In this document: positions 4,524-6,355 of the stretch, piece by piece | How positions within the stretch are numbered: the first letter of the stretch is position 1 | Layout of the letters: every line of letters starts with the position of its first letter | Origin: Gammaproteobacteria bacterium | GTDB lineage: Bacteria; Pseudomonadota; Gammaproteobacteria; Chromatiales; Sedimenticolaceae | Assembly: GCA_020445165.1 (NCBI GenBank) | Contig: JAGRHE010000160.1 | Span: forward strand, 1-6,355 | DNA: 6,355 nt | Direction: 5' to 3' | Notes under the pieces: model-generated | Databases searched by the model: none | Told to the model about the DNA's origin: nothing | The model's input: only the letters and a program-made list of their open reading frames with translations | Made by a program: the position numbers and the translations under genes

Positions 4524-5975
4524 TCACTTGCGCCAGAACGCCGGCGTCAGCAGCACCAACAGGGTGAAGATCTCCAGCCGGCCAAGCAGCATCGCGAAAC
4601 ACAGGATCCATTTGCCCAGATCGTGCATCGCGGCATAGTGCGCACCAACGCTGCCCAGGCCGGGACCGAGATTGTTGATGCTGGCAGCAACCGCGCTGAA
4701 CGCGGTCATCAGGTCGAGACCGGTCGTCGCCAGCGCCAGGTACATGATGGTGAAGCTGGCGACGTACAAGGCGAAGAACCCCCACACGGCCTCGACCACG
4801 CGCGAATCCACCGTCTTGGTGCCGATCCGAACCGGAATGTGCGCGCTCGGATGCACCAGCCGGGTGATCTCGCGCAGCCCCTGCTTGACCAGCAGCAGCA
4901 ACCGGATCACCTTGATCCCGCCACCGGTCGATCCGGCACAGCCACCGACGAAACTCGAGAACAGCAGCAGGATGGCGATGAAGCCCGGCCAGTTGTAGAA
5001 CTCGGCCGTGGTGAAACCGGCCGTGGTGCCGATCGAAACTGCCTGGAACAGACCAGTGACCAGCGCGTCCTGCCAGTGATCGTAGGTTTCGGTGAAGTAG
5101 AGCCCGAGCACGGTGATGCTGATCGTGATGCTCAGCAGCAGCACGTAGAAGCGGAACTCCGAGTCGTGCCAATAGCCTTTCACGCTGCGGTGACGGAAGG
5201 CGACGAAGTGCAATGAGAAATTGACCGCGGCCAGGAACATGAACACCACCGCGATCAGGTCGATCACCGGACTGTTGAAGTGCCCCATGCTGGCATCGTG
5301 GGTCGAGAAGCCACCGATGGCGACGGTCGAGAACGCATGTCCGACCGCATCGAACACGCTCATGCCGGCCAGCCAATAGGCCAGGCCGCAGGCGATAGTC
5401 AGGCTCAGGTAGATGTACCACAGCGCCTTGGCCGTCTCGGTGATGCGCGGCGTCAGCTTGCTGTCTTTCATCGGTCCCGGCGTTTCTGCGCGGTACAGCT
5501 GCATGCCACCGATACCGAGCATCGGCAGCACCGCGACCGCCAGGACGATGATGCCCATGCCGCCCAGCCACTGCAGTTGCTGACGGTAGTACAGGATCGA
5601 GATCGGCAGCTCGTCGAGACGGGTGATCACGGTGGCACCGGTCGTGGTCAGGCCGGACACCGATTCGAAAACGGCGTCGGTGAGCGTCAGGTGCGGATCA
5701 TCGGCAAGGATGAATGGCAACGCACCGATCGCCGACAGCACGGTCCAGAACATCACCACCACGATGAAGCCGTCGCGCAGGCGCAGCTCACGTCGCACGT
5801 GGCGCACCGGCAGCCAGCACAGCACACCGACTCCCAGGGTCAGTCCGAAGGCGCTGGCAAACGCGACCGCGGCGCCATCCTGTGAGAACAGCGCCAGCAA
5901 CATCGGCGGCAGCAAGGTCAGGCTGAACACGGTCAACAGCAGGCCCAGGATGCGCAGTACGGCGGCAAGAGACAT
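4524..5975 (-). CDS. trkH: Trk system potassium uptake protein TrkH
   Basis: This 483-residue inner-membrane K+ channel/transporter subunit has the same length as E. coli TrkH. The SKT-superfamily fold of four M1-P-M2 repeats is visible through its four selectivity-filter loops: TTTGAT (110-115), STVAIGGFST (216-225), SIGTTAGFTT (314-323) and INNLGPGLG (433-441). Each keeps the glycine that coordinates K+. Other conserved blocks are YRQQLQWLGGMGIIVLAVAV (130-149), GGCAGSTGGGIK (344-355), part of the intramembrane gating loop region, and LGRLEIFTLLVLL (464-476) at the end. The protein works with cytoplasmic TrkA rings that bind nucleotides and open the pore. The ATG at 5975 is 18 bp after the trkA stop, so trkA-trkH is one transcript with any promoter outside the window. 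The ribosome site is weak (AGG in CAGG), consistent with coupling to trkA translation. Confidence 0.97.
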   Translation of the reverse strand: MSLAAVLRILGLLLTVFSLTLLPPMLLALFSQDGAAVAFASAFGLTLGVGVLCWLPVRHVRRELRLRDGFIVVVMFWTVLSAIGALPFILADDPHLTLTDAVFESVSGLTTTGATVITRLDELPISILYYRQQLQWLGGMGIIVLAVAVLPMLGIGGMQLYRAETPGPMKDSKLTPRITETAKALWYIYLSLTIACGLAYWLAGMSVFDAVGHAFSTVAIGGFSTHDASMGHFNSPVIDLIAVVFMFLAAVNFSLHFVAFRHRSVKGYWHDSEFRFYVLLLSITISITVLGLYFTETYDHWQDALVTGLFQAVSIGTTAGFTTAEFYNWPGFIAILLLFSSFVGGCAGSTGGGIKVIRLLLLVKQGLREITRLVHPSAHIPVRIGTKTVDSRVVEAVWGFFALYVASFTIMYLALATTGLDLMTAFSAVAASINNLGPGLGSVGAHYAAMHDLGKWILCFAMLLGRLEIFTLLVLLTPAFWRK

Positions 5976-5993
5976 GTGCTGAACCTGCCCCGC

Positions 5994-6355
5994 CTACAGG
6001 AACGTGATCCCGACCTGGAACAGGCGTTCGACATCACCGATGCGACGCTTGTCGGTCAGGAACAGGATCACGTGGTCTTCGGATTCGATCACGGTGTCGT
6101 GGTGGGCGATGATCACGTCATCACCGCGCACGATCGCGCCGATACTGGCACCGGCCGGCAGCTTGATCTCGTCGACCGCACGTCCGACCACCTTGGACGA
6201 CACCTTGTCACCGTGTGCAACCGCCTCGATCGCCTCGGCCGCACCGCGGCGCAGCGAATGCACCATGACCACGTCACCGCGCCGGACATGCGTGAGCAAG
6301 GTACCAATGGTCGCCTGCTGCGGCGAGATCGCGATATCGACGGCGCCGGATTGCA
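5994..6355 (-). CDS. trkA: Trk potassium uptake regulator TrkA, C-terminal part, cut by window edge
   Basis: The reading frame is open from the right edge to a TAG at 5996-5994, giving the last 119 complete codons. The visible text [20 protein letters not shown], then [33 protein letters not shown] and [20 protein letters not shown], is nearly that of the second RCK_C half of E. coli TrkA as I recall it. TrkA is a cytoplasmic gating protein with two RCK_N (NAD/ATP-binding) and RCK_C domains per chain; it assembles under TrkH and controls K+ uptake in response to nucleotides. Only the end of the second half is in view. A TTG at 6299 is not the start: the conserved sequence continues upstream of it without interruption to the window edge. 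The gene is first in the pair with trkH. Confidence 0.97.
   Translation of the reverse strand, partial: QSGAVDIAISPQQATIGTLLTHVRRGDVVMVHSLRRGAAEAIEAVAHGDKVSSKVVGRAVDEIKLPAGASIGAIVRGDDVIIAHHDTVIESEDHVILFLTDKRRIGDVERLFQVGITFL

Noticed and set aside
4359..5216. Plus-strand ORF of 285 codons opposite trkH
   Set aside because: It is the antisense shadow, rich in Gln, Arg, His and Asp with no hydrophobic core or motif.
4324..5571. Long minus-strand ORF (415 codons) overlapping trkH
   Set aside because: It is a different frame of the same strand as trkH, arginine/histidine/alanine-rich with no recognisable motif. The trkH frame has all four filter loops and the family length.

Overview
The window is ordinary chromosomal DNA of a GC-rich gammaproteobacterium. 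The PolA N-terminus and the TrkA C-terminus read almost residue for residue like their E. coli counterparts, as far as I remember those sequences. Genes are densely packed with C/G-rich third positions and there is no sign of phage, insertion sequence, CRISPR or tRNA. I cannot place the genus; a marine or sulfur-oxidising relative of Chromatiales would fit, but that is inference.

Layout, left to right: (1) 1-225, minus strand, the first 75 codons of DNA polymerase I, running off the left edge. (2) 226-501, a divergent intergenic region. (3) 502-1005, plus, an exported single-domain rhodanese. (4) 1033-1064, a strong hairpin between convergent genes. (5) 1075-1779, minus, and 1851-2492, plus: two divergently transcribed paralogues of the uncharacterised DUF2959 family, about 45% identical without gaps. 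One is a lipoprotein; the other has no cysteine and appears anchored by an N-terminal membrane segment. They share a 71-bp promoter region centred on a palindromic TATACT box. (6) 2493-2855, a gene-poor stretch with several short inverted repeats and possibly a decayed coding remnant. (7) 2856-3836 and 3875-4477, plus: a probable two-gene unit of a YrbG-type Ca2+/Na+ exchanger and a PmtA-like small SAM methyltransferase. (8) 4495-4522, overlapping palindromes between convergent genes. (9) 5994-6355 and 4524-5975, minus: the trkA (C-terminal part) and trkH pair of the Trk potassium uptake system.

Much of the window concerns the cell envelope and ion balance: TrkA gates TrkH for K+ uptake, the CaCA protein would exchange Ca2+ or Na+, and the methyltransferase may modify phospholipid head groups. 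The most interesting element is the divergent DUF2959 pair, whose paired arrangement and different membrane anchoring suggest envelope partners of unknown function.
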